From contig NZ_JACJRC010000004.1 in NCBI RefSeq assembly GCF_014697025.1, forward strand, positions 124,001 to 188,000: 64,000 nt of DNA, read 5' to 3'. Both the position numbers and the translations under genes were made by a program. Position 1 is the first letter of the stretch; every line of letters starts with the position of its first letter. Source of the DNA: Alkalinema sp. FACHB-956. GTDB lineage: Bacteria; Cyanobacteriota; Cyanobacteriia; Leptolyngbyales; Leptolyngbyaceae. Below, piece by piece: positions 1 through 9,793 of the stretch. The notes below the pieces were generated by a model, which was given only the letters and a program-made list of their open reading frames with translations, made no database searches and was not told the DNA's origin.

Positions 1-354
1 TGCACCCTCGATGTAGTCATCCTGACTGAGCTGAGCTTGTCCCCCACAGGCCTCGCTGATAAATAGTGCGGCATCGGGTTGGGGTTCGTTGCCCATGTCT
101 AACCTGACCGTTGGTTCGACGCCTAGTTCCAGGCCGGGAGTCGCAATTTTGTAAGACCAGAGCCAACCTAGGAGGTTACTATGTGGATCAGCGTGGGTTT
201 TGAAGCGTAGCGCAGCAGGCAAGTAAACAACTCCTTCAATCAGTTCTGCTTTTTTCAGGTGGGGCATGGTTTGATAGCGGCGCTCGAATTCAGCACGGGT
301 GAGCCGATCGCCGTTTTCTAGGGGAGGTGTAGTGGGGAGTTGGAACTGGGTCAT
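1..354 (-). CDS. Uma2 family endonuclease, C-terminal part beyond window
   Basis: The start codon is at 352-354 and the frame stays open to the window edge, so 118 residues are seen and the C-terminal part lies outside. The N-terminal pattern (GDRLTRAEFERRY, then KKAELIEGVVYLP, then VRLDMGNEPQPDAAL) is typical of the large cyanobacterial Uma2/DUF820 family, which has a PD-(D/E)XK nuclease fold. The Asp after NEPQP is a likely metal ligand; the expected E-x-K part is not visible. The biological role of these proteins is not settled; many sit in mobile or accessory regions, as here. Family assignment is good; activity is inferred. Confidence 0.85.
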   Translation of the reverse strand, partial: MTQFQLPTTPPLENGDRLTRAEFERRYQTMPHLKKAELIEGVVYLPAALRFKTHADPHSNLLGWLWSYKIATPGLELGVEPTVRLDMGNEPQPDAALFISEACGGQAQLSQDDYIEGA

Positions 355-557
355 GGGAGGGAGTCGATCGCGAAGAATGCAACGCTTTCCTTAGTGTATC
401 GAAGGTGTCTGGAAAAGATCGAGGGCAAAATGCCTTGAAGGTGCCCGCGATCGGTGATGTGGATTTGCCTTTACCGTTGCTGCTTGCGTGGATGGGTTTC
501 TGGGCAAATGAACGATCGCTTATCATTCCAGGAATTCTATTTGCTGATTCAGTTGCA

Positions 558-628
558 TTAGCGTGGATTAATTTTTAACCATGCAAATACTTGCTCAGCG
601 GTGAGTTCTAGTTTGATGTCATCTAGGA
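558..628 (-). pseudogene. Remnant 3' end of a Uma2 gene (duplicate of 2099-2169)
   Basis: These 71 bases are nearly identical to the last 71 bases of the intact Uma2 gene at 2099-2662, including the stop codon. The rest of that gene is missing here: at 628/629 the sequence jumps to bases matching 2711 onward. It is the left part of a degenerate direct duplication (about 490-960 against 2034-3045). Confidence 0.8.
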
Positions 629-917
629 ACGGTGAACTGGGCCGGTGCCAATCCGAACGCACCACGGTTGAGCATTGGGAAGGCGTTGGAACAGCCGATC
701 GGTGGCACTCAAGCTATCATCGCCAATTTCAAATTCACCTGTCTCGATGGCGTTCACAAAGTGTCGCGTGAGCGAATGGCGACAATCTTGTTCCGATGGG
801 TTTGCTCAACCTGAAACCGGATTTTGGATTCATAGAGCGCATTTCCCCTTCGGGTAAATTCTTCTTTGCTGTATGGGGGTTGGCGTCGGTGAAACTTTCC
901 TCTGAAGAAACTGCTAT
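629..917 (-). pseudogene. Broken small antitoxin-like gene, copy A
   Basis: The minus strand carries pieces of a short cyanobacterial protein with an RYS/HTAKEEF-like start and an ETDEFEIGDD...AADRLF...PDAQPWCVRIG-like C-terminal half. The better copy is at 2659-3002. In this copy the start codon position reads ATA, there is an early frameshift, and a 26-base insertion at 749-774 disrupts the middle, so it cannot make the protein. The family is known to me only as a small conserved cyanobacterial protein, sometimes next to protease- or nuclease-like genes; an antitoxin role is inference. Confidence 0.6.
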
Positions 918-1117
918 AGGGGTGACCTCGCTAGGACTTCAGTGCTCTCCTTGTAGCTTGGGTGGATGGGCGATCGTAATTCACAATCGAAATGTTAGGC
1001 ACGGTCTGAGCCTGAAAGAGGAACCAACTGGAGTGTTGTAAGTTTGCTTTCCTTAGTAGATCTAAGGAGATAATAGGTAGAATGTTGATAGCTCGACTCA
1101 AAACATAACTTCTTCCC

Positions 1118-1744
1118 TTGTCCTACTATCATCAGTATCCCCAAGCGTTTTCTCAAATTTACCTCAGTGAGTTGCAAGGACAAATTTTAGCTTGTCCCTA
1201 CTTTGCCGTAAATAATCTGAATCGTGATTTTGTAGGGACAAAAGGGTTTTCCATAGTATTTCGGCGGTCTCATCTGATGGACGTCAAGCAGCGTTTCCCT
1301 TACCTCAAGCTCTACCTGAATCGAGTAGTGCAACAAGAGTGCAATGCTTTTTACCTCAACCCCCTACTACTCGGACTAGGCTCTCGGGTAGACCCCCACA
1401 TCGATCGCTCCCTGCGCTCCTACTGCGAAACGATCACCCCTCCTGTTGTAGTCAGCGTTCTTTATATCGAGGTACCCGCAGATTTAGAGGGAGGGGAACT
1501 GGTGCTGCGATCGCGCAAACGCCAAATTGGACAAATTCGCCCCCAAACAAACACCCTGCTATTTTTCCAGGGAGATTTGATCCATTCGGTGAATCCTGTG
1601 ACGAGTCCAGGTATTCGCCTGAGCCTCGTTTGTGAACAATACAACCTGGATGATGCTCAACTGAGGGAAATCCCAGAACTTCAACTAGAGTCAAGGGCAA
1701 TTAGAGTAGAGAAGGGGAGAAATAAGCGAAGAAAAAGAAGTTGA
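1118..1744 (+). CDS. 2OG-Fe(II) oxygenase, prolyl-4-hydroxylase-like
   Basis: A 208-residue protein starting at TTG (1118); an in-frame stop lies at 1106-1108, so no longer start is available. The double-stranded beta-helix metal triad of Fe(II)/2-oxoglutarate oxygenases is visible: H94 and D96 in DPHID, H156 in GDLIHSV, and the 2-oxoglutarate-binding R167 in GIRLSL. Such enzymes hydroxylate proteins or small molecules using O2; the substrate here is unknown. The C-terminus is very basic (KGRNKRRKRS). The gene stands alone between a GTTAGGC heptamer (994) and an attC-like hairpin (1804-1887), an arrangement like an integron gene cassette. Family confidence is high; cassette status is a hypothesis. 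Confidence 0.85.
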   Translation: MSYYHQYPQAFSQIYLSELQGQILACPYFAVNNLNRDFVGTKGFSIVFRRSHLMDVKQRFPYLKLYLNRVVQQECNAFYLNPLLLGLGSRVDPHIDRSLRSYCETITPPVVVSVLYIEVPADLEGGELVLRSRKRQIGQIRPQTNTLLFFQGDLIHSVNPVTSPGIRLSLVCEQYNLDDAQLREIPELQLESRAIRVEKGRNKRRKRS

Positions 1745-1803
1745 AGCAATAGCTTTGGTAAGCAAGTTTTCCTACTAGTCTTCTTAACAGATATGGTTCT
1801 TGT

Positions 1804-1887
1804 GCCTAACGCAAAGTTCACCTGCTGGGAGTTGACTTTGCTGAGAACGGTCTAGCATTGCCAGTCAGGTGCGACGACGGGTTAGGC
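1804..1887. repeat. attC-like imperfect palindrome, copy 1
   Basis: The outer arms are GCCTAAC (1804-1810) and its exact complement GTTAGGC (1881-1887), matching the R-box consensus of integron attC sites (RYYYAAC / GTTRRRY). Inside, after 5-base unpaired spacers, CACCTG-CTGG pairs with CCAG-T-CAGGTG, leaving an extrahelical base as attC sites do. Length is 84 bases. A diverged copy is at 6335-6417. The similarity of the two copies continues about 100 bases past the site (to about 1990), which attC sites alone would not explain. Confidence 0.45.
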
Positions 1888-2098
1888 TGGGCTAATGAGG
1901 AAGATTTTCTGAAGATTTAATTCAGAACGACTGCCTACGAAATAACCTGAAAAGCCGATCGAACTTTGCATCACACAAATGAGTGAGAAAATACACGATC
2001 GATCTCAACTGCCGCCATTTTTGCTTTCGCGGACAGGTTTCTGGGCAAATGAACGATCGCTTATCATTCTAGGAATTCTATTTGCCTATTCAGTTTCG

Positions 2099-2662
2099 TT
2101 AGCGTTGATTAATTTTTAACCATGCAAATACTTGCTCAGCCGTGAGTTCTAGTTTGATGTCTTCTAGGACTGGCAGTGGGTGGCTTCCTCGATAAATGTT
2201 GGGTTCTTTGTGGGGGATAAAGGTGAGAATGGAATAATCATCTGGATCAATCATCCACCCTAACTGACACCCGTGTTTGAGGCAATGTAAAAGGTTGTCA
2301 ATGACGCGGTTGGCTTTTTGATCAGGGGAGAGAATTTCGATCGACCAATCGGGGGCTTTTAGGAAGTTGTCTTCGGGTTCTCCTAGGTCGTTGACTGGAA
2401 TGCGATCCCAGGCGATGACTGCAATGTCAGGCACGATCGATCGGCCAGCGAAGGTACAGCGTAGTTCGGGGAGTGCGGTATAGGTTTGGCTATGGCGATC
2501 GATTTCAGCTAATAGGCGTTTTTGTAGGATGGAGTGGCGGGTTTTAGGCATCGGTTTTTGAAGTGCCGTTCCATTGATGTATTCCCACGCGGGGGATTCT
2601 TCGAGAGATGGAAGGTCGAGAAAGTCTTCAAGGGTCAGAATTTGGGTGGGAGAAGCAGTCAT
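2099..2662 (-). CDS. Uma2 family endonuclease
   Basis: A 187-residue protein read from ATG at 2662 (TASPTQILTLEDFLDLP). A longer reading to 2770 is possible but its extra residues come from the neighbouring pseudogene. The Uma2/DUF820 pattern is clear: SPAWEYINGT near the N-terminus, GRSIVPDIAVIAWDRI with the metal-binding Asp, and DWSIEILSPDQKA with the Glu of the PD-(D/E)XK core; it ends in LTAEQVFAWL. The start overlaps the stop of the upstream pseudogene by 4 bases (ATGA), so the two were once translationally coupled. The role is unknown; the last 71 bases are duplicated at 558-628. Confidence 0.88.
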   Translation of the reverse strand: MTASPTQILTLEDFLDLPSLEESPAWEYINGTALQKPMPKTRHSILQKRLLAEIDRHSQTYTALPELRCTFAGRSIVPDIAVIAWDRIPVNDLGEPEDNFLKAPDWSIEILSPDQKANRVIDNLLHCLKHGCQLGWMIDPDDYSILTFIPHKEPNIYRGSHPLPVLEDIKLELTAEQVFAWLKINQR

Positions 2663-3002
2663 GGTTGGAGAATGGGTATTGATTGTGCTTCTGCTGGGGC
2701 ATGAAAGCCTAAACGGTGAACTGGGCCGGTGCCAATCCGAACGCACCACGGTTGAGCATCGGGAAGGCATTGGAACAGCCTATCGGCGGCACTCAAGCTA
2801 TCATCGCCAATTTCAAATTCATCTGTCTCGATGGCGTTCACAAAGTGTCGCGTGAGCGAATGGCGACAATCTTGTTCCGATGGGTTTGCTCAACCTGAAA
2901 CCGGATCTTTGACTCATAAAGCTCATGGCCACGCTGCGCAAATTCTTCTTTGCTGTATCGGGGTTGGCGTTGGTGAAATCTCTCCTCGGAAGAAACTGCC
3001 AT
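2659..3002 (-). pseudogene. Broken small antitoxin-like gene, copy B
   Basis: From ATG at 3002 the frame reads RYSKEEFAQRGHELYESKI, then meets a stop after a 26-base insertion (2833-2858). The protein continues in another frame with ETDEFEIGDD, AADRLFQCLPDAQPW, VRIGTGPVHRLG, and ends at 2659. Joined, the pieces match a small conserved cyanobacterial protein of about 85-100 residues. It overlaps the following Uma2 gene by 4 bases, suggesting an original two-gene operon, and copy A at 629-917 carries the same insertion. A partner or antitoxin role is inference from position. Confidence 0.65.
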
Positions 3003-3046
3003 AGGGGTGACCTCGCTAGGACTTCAGTGCCCTCATTGTAGCTTGG

Positions 3047-3268
3047 GGTAAAAACGAAGCGCTATCTATCTGGGCAAAGGCGTTTTATCAAGCTCAGAAA
3101 CAGGCGGGGAAAACGCATCAAGCAGCGATTCGCGCCTTGGCATTCAAATGGATTCGCATTCTGTTTCGCTGCTGGCAAGACCGGGTACCTTATGATGAGG
3201 CCAAATATTTGTTGGCGTTGCAGCAGAAAGGTTCACCATTAGCACAACAAATCATTTCACAAGTATGA
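3047..3268 (+). pseudogene. IS110-type transposase, C-terminal remnant
   Basis: Seventy-three codons to a TGA at 3266-3268, with no start codon and no N-terminal part. The peptide has the hallmarks of the C-terminus of IS110/IS116-family transposases: ALSIWAKAFY, GKTHQAAIRALAFKWIRIL, FRCWQDRVPYDEAKYL. The RuvC-like DEDD catalytic domain is absent, so it is inactive. It begins exactly where the duplicated segment (2034-3045) ends, so transposition or recombination of this element probably made that junction. Confidence 0.75.
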
Positions 3269-3453
3269 ACGTAATATTTGTCAACTTGTGAATGACAATG
3301 ATAAAGTGAATTTAGGATTTAGCCTTCGATTCCAACAATGCTAGAGCAATTCAGTTGAGAATCACTAGACCGCTATGCTTGTATTTGGAATAGTAACAAC
3401 AGTAGAAGTGCATTTTCGCATTCTGACTTGACTTAGTCAGGCTCAGGGCATAT

Positions 3454-3460
3454 GTTAGGC
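3454..3460 (+). other. Isolated GTTAGGC heptamer (possible attC core)
   Basis: A perfect copy of the core heptamer seen at 994-1000 and at the edge of the attC-like repeat (1881-1887). No partner arm was found in the 140 bases upstream, so this may be chance; about eight such heptamers are expected by chance on both strands of 64 kb. Confidence 0.2.
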
Positions 3461-3508
3461 TCTCGCCAGCTATGCCCATTTAACAATAATGCTTATTATC
3501 TCTGAAGC

Positions 3509-6211
3509 TCATCTACTGCTTGGTTTTAGGCCATGACGATTAGCGAGGAGAGCAACATCCTTTCGGTTGGTGCTATGGCAGAGACGCTGGAGAACAGTTT
3601 GCTGCGTCTCTGGTGTCCAGAAAATCTTCAGATTCTCACGTGCCCGAGTTACAGCTGTGTAGAAGATGCTGTGCGTGATATCATCTTCATTGGCATCAGT
3701 GATCACGATTTTAACGGAGTCATACTCCAGACCTTGCGCCTTATGAATCGACACAGCGTAGGCTACCTGAAATGGCACCGTGTTGTTCAGAGAGTCATCA
3801 TCCTCGTCGCTCGTATCGTGGCTGTAGACCTTGAAGCGTACTGTTGAGTCGCCCATCCATTCGAGATCATCAACAAAATAGACATCAAACTCATCGAGTG
3901 CTCGATCCAGTTCAATATCGAACTGAATCCAGTCACGATCGTGCTCGATTCTGATGATTTTCCCTTTCAGGTTGTTGTAGATTACCGGACGAAATCTCTC
4001 GATCTCGTTGAAGAGAACAGGATCACCAATCTTGTAAGTGGAGACACGCCAGGTAGTCGCTGCACCAGGATTGCTGCTCTGTAAAAACCGGTTGATGTTA
4101 TTAATGCCATAAAGACCGTCGTAGTTCAGGCAAAGGATGATCTCGTCCTGTATTTGGGTCTCGAACAGTGATTCGTCAAGCACGGTTGAGTACCCGTTTC
4201 GGGCCATGACCTCAGCGATGTCGTCTTCGATAGATCGAACCTTGTTCCAGAAGCCCAATAGTGCGTCGTTTTTGGTTCTGAAGGGTGTCGTCAGCTCGAA
4301 CACTGACGTATTCGGTATGAATGAACGAATGATTCCGAACCAGTTGCCAAACTGAATCGACTCAATTTGATATACATCGCCAACGAGTACGAGCAACTTG
4401 AAGGAGGTCTTATCCAGCACCTTGATGAAGTCTGCGTTGCTCACAGTGCTGCACTCATCAATGATGAGAAGGTCATACTCCGGATCGGAGGCACTCCTGT
4501 AGATCTGGCTGCTGATCGTCCGGAATTCCGATCTCTGAGCAGTTACCTTGCGCTTGAGGTTGTCAATCGCTGGGTTGGTGTGCGCGAGAAAGAGCTTCCC
4601 CTTATCGTTAAAGTATTGCGCGATGTGATCCACCATCGTTGACTTGCCAGTGCCTGCTGCCCCGTAGATCAGAGCGACACGCGACTGGCTGAACAACTGC
4701 TTGAGCGCATCCTTCTTCGCCGGGTCATCAATAGGATGAGGTGTTTGAACAAGCCAGCGCTCGACGGCTTGGGTATAGCCAGCGATTCCAGATGATGAGT
4801 ACTCCTGCAACTTCTTAACGATGGAAACAGTGTCATTCTCATATTCGCAGATGAAGATGTGCTTCTTGTCGAGTACAAGCCGACGCCCAGTATGCTTTTT
4901 GTAGAGATTGTTGTTGTAGGTGGAGATTAAGTTGTTAACGTCCCCGAAGTCTTCGAGATCGACCTCAGACGTGTAGAGGACTCCGTGACGCTCCACGTTG
5001 TTCTTTACGTATCGAGCGAGCAGTTCATGGCTTCGTCCCGTCACATCGAGGCTCTCAACAAGATCCCAGTAACGGGGATTATGCCCCGGTAGCGAGGTAC
5101 AAAACGGCATAGTGTCAAAAGGAATACAACCATACTGAAGTTTCATGCTGGAGAGACGGGGGCAACCAGCTTGGTCGTACAGAAGTTTGAGTATCTTGTT
5201 GTTCATCCGCAGCATAAGATATCGGAGAACGTTATAACCCGGAGCAGCTAAACGCACGATGTGACGCGCCTCATCCAGCGCGGGGAAGATCTGCGGCTTG
5301 ACGACGTTGGCAATACCTTCTGCCTTCACCTTTTCGTACTTGTCGTCGGGAATGTCCATCAAGTCTAGTAGGCTGCCGGAGCTAACTGTCAGCCTCCGCA
5401 TCAAATAGCTATACTCACTCGATCTGGTTTGAACTTTTGTGGGCAGGCCTAAAAGCCGCGCGAAGCTGTCGAACTCGCATGGGCGGATTGAGACTGCCCA
5501 GTCGCGAATAATCATGATGGGCATCGTCTGGTTGAGCACTTCAATCGAGTCCCGCTCAAGCAACAACAGCGCTGAATACTTGTCATTTATGTCAATATGA
5601 GTAAAAGCGATGATGCGATCAAACTTGCTTACTCTATTAACAGCGGGGTAAAAAGTAACTTCATAGTAGATGCGCCCGCCGACAAAGAACGGGCGCGTCT
5701 TGTGTATGTAGTACCGATCCATACGGCTGCCGTATGGCTGAGTTAATTGAATTGCCTCAATTCTTGCGGCTATCTTCTCGTGGTACTCTTGCAGCGATGG
5801 GTCGAGGTTAACAGGGAAGTCCTCAAGGTTTGCTAGCACCGCGATTCCACAGTGGTCTTGGAGCAAACTGCGGATACGGTGGAGATACTCGTAATACTTG
5901 AGCATCAACCGCTCAGAAGCATCTCCGTCCATGGTGTAATGGGAAGCACTTTTCTGGATTAGAGTGTGAAACTTTCCGAGGAAGTTGAATTTTGCCTTAC
6001 TCTTGACAAAGGTTAGTCCTGGCTCTATTGCAGCGTACTTGAATTCGGCATCGGGTGAATTTGTGTGGAGACGAACCGCAACTCCCTCAACTAGGTTCCG
6101 GAGCTGTGCGAGAATGTTTTGGGAGAGTAACGCCCGCTTGCCAGCAAGCGATTCAATATTCTGACAGATTGCCTTATCAGCGCTCTGAATTTGCTTGGTG
6201 ACTGTAATCAT
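3509..6211 (-). CDS. Large SF1B (RecD/Dda-like) helicase with unknown N-terminal half
   Basis: A 900-residue protein. Residues about 510-870 form a superfamily 1 helicase: Walker A GAAGTGKST (517-525), Walker B LLIIDEC (581-587), GDVYQIES (611-618), FRTKND (644-649), SIHKAQGLEYDSV (821-833) and TAVTRAREN (852-860). The VSIHKAQG and TAVTRAR signatures are those of RecD/Dda/TraI-type 5'-3' helicases. Residues 1-500 match no family I know and show no nuclease motif I can see. It is a single-gene unit in an accessory region, between a GTTAGGC heptamer (3454) and an attC-like repeat (6335-6417). An anti-phage or plasmid-maintenance role is plausible but unproven. Codons look normal and the frame is intact. 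Confidence 0.85.
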   Translation of the reverse strand: MITVTKQIQSADKAICQNIESLAGKRALLSQNILAQLRNLVEGVAVRLHTNSPDAEFKYAAIEPGLTFVKSKAKFNFLGKFHTLIQKSASHYTMDGDASERLMLKYYEYLHRIRSLLQDHCGIAVLANLEDFPVNLDPSLQEYHEKIAARIEAIQLTQPYGSRMDRYYIHKTRPFFVGGRIYYEVTFYPAVNRVSKFDRIIAFTHIDINDKYSALLLLERDSIEVLNQTMPIMIIRDWAVSIRPCEFDSFARLLGLPTKVQTRSSEYSYLMRRLTVSSGSLLDLMDIPDDKYEKVKAEGIANVVKPQIFPALDEARHIVRLAAPGYNVLRYLMLRMNNKILKLLYDQAGCPRLSSMKLQYGCIPFDTMPFCTSLPGHNPRYWDLVESLDVTGRSHELLARYVKNNVERHGVLYTSEVDLEDFGDVNNLISTYNNNLYKKHTGRRLVLDKKHIFICEYENDTVSIVKKLQEYSSSGIAGYTQAVERWLVQTPHPIDDPAKKDALKQLFSQSRVALIYGAAGTGKSTMVDHIAQYFNDKGKLFLAHTNPAIDNLKRKVTAQRSEFRTISSQIYRSASDPEYDLLIIDECSTVSNADFIKVLDKTSFKLLVLVGDVYQIESIQFGNWFGIIRSFIPNTSVFELTTPFRTKNDALLGFWNKVRSIEDDIAEVMARNGYSTVLDESLFETQIQDEIILCLNYDGLYGINNINRFLQSSNPGAATTWRVSTYKIGDPVLFNEIERFRPVIYNNLKGKIIRIEHDRDWIQFDIELDRALDEFDVYFVDDLEWMGDSTVRFKVYSHDTSDEDDDSLNNTVPFQVAYAVSIHKAQGLEYDSVKIVITDANEDDITHSIFYTAVTRARENLKIFWTPETQQTVLQRLCHSTNRKDVALLANRHGLKPSSR

Positions 6212-6334
6212 TAACTATCCAATTCCGCTCGGTTAAAGAAAGTCATGGACATCCTTTTCTTATCTCATAGCCATACATCTGTAATCTCATCTTCAAGCAG
6301 GCAATGAAACTCAAGTAACTCACGCTCTAACCAT

Positions 6335-6417
6335 GCCTAAGTAAAGTTCACCTGCTGTGAGTTGATTTTGCTGGAACCAGTTTAGCATTGCCAGTCAGTT
6401 GCAACGATCGATTAGGC
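6335..6417. repeat. attC-like imperfect palindrome, copy 2
   Basis: A diverged copy of the repeat at 1804-1887. The outer arms are GCCTAAG and ATTAGGC (6411-6417), so the cleavage-type G of the core is A here. The inner part (AAAGTTCACCTGCTG, TAGCATTGCCAGTCAG) is well kept. Similarity continues downstream to about 6515, as for copy 1. The two copies are in the same orientation and flank 1.9-6.3 kb. Confidence 0.4.
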
Positions 6418-6583
6418 TAAGCCAATGATGAAGTTTTTCTAGATTTTCACCCGAAAACGATGCCCACAGAACAACTTGAAAAGTAGGTTACGATTGCATC
6501 ACCCTAATGAGCGAGAAAGGTTCGCGTTAGCTGGGGTGCCCACAGACTGCTAAATAAACCTGTGGACACCAATGCTTCAACTG

Positions 6584-6802
6584 TTACCTTTGCCGTTCGC
6601 GACTGAGGATGCTGATGTATTGCCCGTCGGAATGGACAATCTTCATCGGTTGACTCCAATGAATCCTGTCAGCAATTCGATGGACATGCAATTGATTAAT
6701 CGTATCCTGAATGAATTCTTGATGACCGATTAAGTGGATCTGTAAGCGTTGTTTTTCATGTTCAACCGAACGATCGCTCCGATCGCTAGAACCTTTCGCC
6801 AT
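6584..6802 (-). CDS. Small conserved cyanobacterial protein
   Basis: A 72-residue protein from ATG at 6802 (AKGSSDRSDRS...). The core RLQIHLIGHQEFIQDTINQL, then HRIADRIHWSQPMK and YISILSRERQ, resembles a small protein I have seen annotated as hypothetical in many cyanobacteria; I know no function. A longer reading to 7177 exists, but the added residues (such as RLLGIAPTTPSS, QQGGLLRILTF) look like translated intergenic repeat, so the short start is preferred. No clear operon partner. Confidence 0.6.
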   Translation of the reverse strand: MAKGSSDRSDRSVEHEKQRLQIHLIGHQEFIQDTINQLHVHRIADRIHWSQPMKIVHSDGQYISILSRERQR

Positions 6803-7289
6803 ATTGTGAGCTTCTCCTTGTTGAAGTGAATCCCATCCCGAATGTAATCTTGCTCCCTTCTCCTGCGGGAAAAGGGCTGGGGATGAGGGTCTTAAGAAGC
6901 CCAAAAATTTAGAGCCACCCCGTTTGACATCACAAACAAGAGTGGCTCGATCGAATGTTAAAATTCTCAACAAGCCGCCTTGCTGCGCAACCAGCGAGGG
7001 GGAATAGCTACTTGGGGTTGTTGGCGCAATCCCGAGTAGTGGCCTAAATTTTTGGAACCTAGCGACCCCATGCTTCATGCCGACCCGTTGAAAGAAGGAT
7101 GTCCATGGCAATCGCTTAAGAAACAAGGCTACTGACAAACCACCATCACTGTCAATAGTATTTAAAAAATCCATCAAGTGTCATTCAGCACCCGTGCAGT
7201 TGAACACCACACATCCCTGACCCAACCTGTAAGCCCCCATGCCCATCCGCTACACTGATGAATAAACCAACTCACGGATCTAACCCCCT
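6803..7289. other. 487-base intergenic region
   Basis: No convincing gene. It contains a GC-rich stretch about 6850-6900 (CTTCTCCTGCGGGAAAAGG and GGGGATGAGGG) typical of dispersed cyanobacterial intergenic repeats. It is presumed to hold the promoters of the divergent small gene (6802) and the vapB-like gene (7290); no -35/-10 pair stands out. Confidence 0.4.
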
Positions 7290-7544
7290 ATGCAAATCAC
7301 CCTTGACATCCCCGAAGCCCTACAGCAAAACCTCCTCAGCCAAGCTGCCCAAACCCAAACCACCCTGGAACAACTGATCATCCAAGTCCTCGATCAATAC
7401 CTCCAACCCGCAAAATCAGACAACGCAACCGATCAACTACTTTCTCTAATCGGCACCCTAGATCTCGGCACAACCGACCTTGCCGAACGCCATGACCAAT
7501 ACATTGGTGAAGCGCTCTACCGAGAACTCCATCATGCCGAATAA
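7290..7544 (+). CDS. VapB-like antitoxin
   Basis: An 84-residue protein beginning QITLDIPEALQQNLLSQAA, the beta-strand plus two-helix start of a ribbon-helix-helix DNA-binding domain, with a variable acidic C-terminal tail (GTTDLAERHDQYIGEAL) that would bind the toxin. It overlaps the downstream PIN-domain gene by 11 bases (7534-7544), the usual antitoxin-toxin arrangement. The toxin is broken, so this antitoxin is an orphan unless the toxin frameshift is suppressed. It probably represses its own promoter. Confidence 0.82.
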   Translation: MQITLDIPEALQQNLLSQAAQTQTTLEQLIIQVLDQYLQPAKSDNATDQLLSLIGTLDLGTTDLAERHDQYIGEALYRELHHAE

Positions 7545-7967
7545 CCTTTTTATTGATACCTCTGGCTGGGCAAGCATCTTCATCCCTACCGAAACCCATT
7601 ATTCGATCGCTGCTGAGCATTTCCGTACTGCGATCGCTAATTCCAGTGAAATCGTAACTACTAACTCGTCACCACTAACTATGTAATCGCCGAACTAGTT
7701 GCATTGCTCAACAGTCCCCACCGACTATCTCGATCGCGCATCTTCAACCATATCAACATCATTCGTCAAAATCCCTACATCACCCGTATCCACATTGATT
7801 CCACGATCGACCAGACCGCCTGGGAACTCTGCCAAAACCGCCCTGACAAACCTTGGTCCCTCGTCGATTGCAGTTCTTTCATCGTTATGCGGCAAATGAC
7901 GATCCAACAAGCCCTCACCACTGACCATCACTTTGAACAAGCAGGTTTCACTCGGCTCTTGAAATAA
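7534..7967 (+). pseudogene. VapC-like PIN-domain toxin, frameshifted
   Basis: From ATG at 7534 the protein starts NNLFIDTSGWASIF (first PIN Asp), runs to EIVTTN, then shifts frame. The rest continues in another frame: YVIAELVALLNS (PIN Glu), KPWSLVDCSSFIVM (third acidic residue) and ALTTDHHFEQAGF (fourth). The shift is caused by 14 extra bases at 7666-7679, whose last seven copy the preceding CACTAAC-like stretch; removing them restores a full PIN protein of about 139 residues. All four acidic positions survive, so the damage is recent. VapC toxins are RNases that cut tRNA or rRNA; here it should be inactive. Confidence 0.85.
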
Positions 7968-8076
7968 TGATATAGAGAAACTCCCTCAACATCGTCATCG
8001 CGTGAGTCGCTCAACGGGTCAAGGGAGAATAGTCTCAGTTTAAGTCTTAGAAAAAATAGTGCTTGGAGAATCTAGC

Positions 8077-9793
<1,717 letters not shown>

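Noticed and set aside
994-1000. GTTAGGC heptamer as a proven attachment site
   Set aside because: A single heptamer is expected several times by chance in 64 kb; it is used only as part of the cassette hypothesis.
6803-7177. N-terminal extension of the small gene at 6584
   Set aside because: The extra residues look like translated repeat; the conserved protein starts at 6802.
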